Positions 5,532 to 5,723 of a DNA stretch of 5,723 bases are shown one piece after another (position 1 is the first letter of the stretch; the number at the start of each line of letters is the position of its first letter). Under the pieces are notes generated by a model, which was not told where the DNA came from, ran no database searches, and saw only the letters and a list, made by a program, of their open reading frames with translations. Location: contig QMLW01000152.1 in assembly GCA_003646935.1 (NCBI GenBank), forward strand, positions 1 through 5,723. Direction: 5' to 3'. Made by a program: the position numbers and the translations under genes. Source of the DNA: Deltaproteobacteria bacterium (GTDB lineage: Bacteria; Desulfobacterota; DSM-4660; Desulfatiglandales; B25-G16).

Positions 5532-5723
5532 ATGGACCCCCAAGACATCAGATCCCTTCAAATCCTCGAAGAAATTGAAAACAACTATAGCCCGAGCCAG
5601 AGGGATCTTGCGCGCAAGCTCAACATATCCCTCGGGCTGGTGAACTCCTTCATGAAACGGCTGGCAAAGAAGGGCTATGTGAAGATCACCACAGTCCCCA
5701 AGAACAGGGTGAAGTATATGCTC
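5532..5723 (+). CDS. MarR-type winged-helix regulator, EPS-associated family (3' end outside window)
   Basis: The first 64 codons are present and the frame is open at the window edge. The segment ILEEIENNYSPSQRDLARKL (11-30) followed by NISLGLVNSFMKRLAKKGYV (31-50) is a clear helix-turn-helix, with recognition helix around SLGLVNSFMKRL, and KITTVPKNRVKYML starts the wing. This resembles the short MarR-family regulators found beside exopolysaccharide loci (EPS-associated MarR type). It fits the export genes upstream and predicts more EPS genes downstream. ATG 5532 is chosen because an in-frame TAA lies at 5526-5528, two codons before it. There is no recognisable Shine-Dalgarno sequence: the upstream bases are the 7-base array. 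Palindromes at 5271-5325 are possible autoregulatory sites. Confidence 0.85.
   Translation, partial: MDPQDIRSLQILEEIENNYSPSQRDLARKLNISLGLVNSFMKRLAKKGYVKITTVPKNRVKYML

Noticed and set aside
5396..5578. Open frame of 60 codons on the plus strand overlapping the regulator start
   Set aside because: It reads through the repeat array in a different frame from the clearly recognisable winged-helix gene at 5532 and has no family resemblance.

Overview
The window looks like part of an exopolysaccharide or capsule export locus from a Gram-negative (diderm) bacterium. The outer-membrane barrel tail, the large SLBB-type export protein and the Wzz-type chain-length protein all require two membranes. The style of these proteins and the nearby EPS-type winged-helix regulator recall Desulfobacterota or related groups, but this is an impression and not a placement.

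Layout, all genes on the plus strand: (1) positions 2-277, the C-terminal 91 codons of an outer-membrane beta-barrel protein, possibly Wzi-like. (2) 278-947, a gap with a four-helix-bundle (S23/IVS-type) gene bracketed by inverted arrays of degenerate 8-base units. (3) 948-3590, an 880-residue Wza-like export protein with one Poly_export domain, about six SLBB repeats, a coiled coil and a C-terminal hydrophobic helix. (4) 3591-3942, a gap with the remains of a second four-helix-bundle gene that has lost its middle, bracketed by inverted arrays of 7-base units; the right-hand array continues into the next gene. (5) 3943-5163, a 406-residue Wzz/GNVR polysaccharide co-polymerase. (6) 5164-5531, an AT-rich regulatory gap with several palindromes and then a third 7-base array that runs up to the next start codon. 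(7) 5532-5723, the first 64 codons of a MarR/winged-helix regulator of the EPS-associated type, cut by the window edge.

Together the Wzz protein would set chain length in the inner membrane, the SLBB protein would carry polymer across the periplasm and outer membrane, and the barrel protein would act at the outer surface. The regulator probably belongs to the next transcription unit and may control the locus.

The most notable feature is not the export machinery. Each of the three intergenic gaps contains a short-period (7 or 8 base) degenerate tandem array. In two of them the arrays form inverted brackets around a four-helix-bundle gene or its relic. One gene has a stop at codon 3, the second is internally deleted, and the third site has only the array. 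This suggests a family of small mobile or formerly mobile modules that enters operon junctions just upstream of start codons and can add codons to the neighbouring gene. Mobility is inferred, not demonstrated here.
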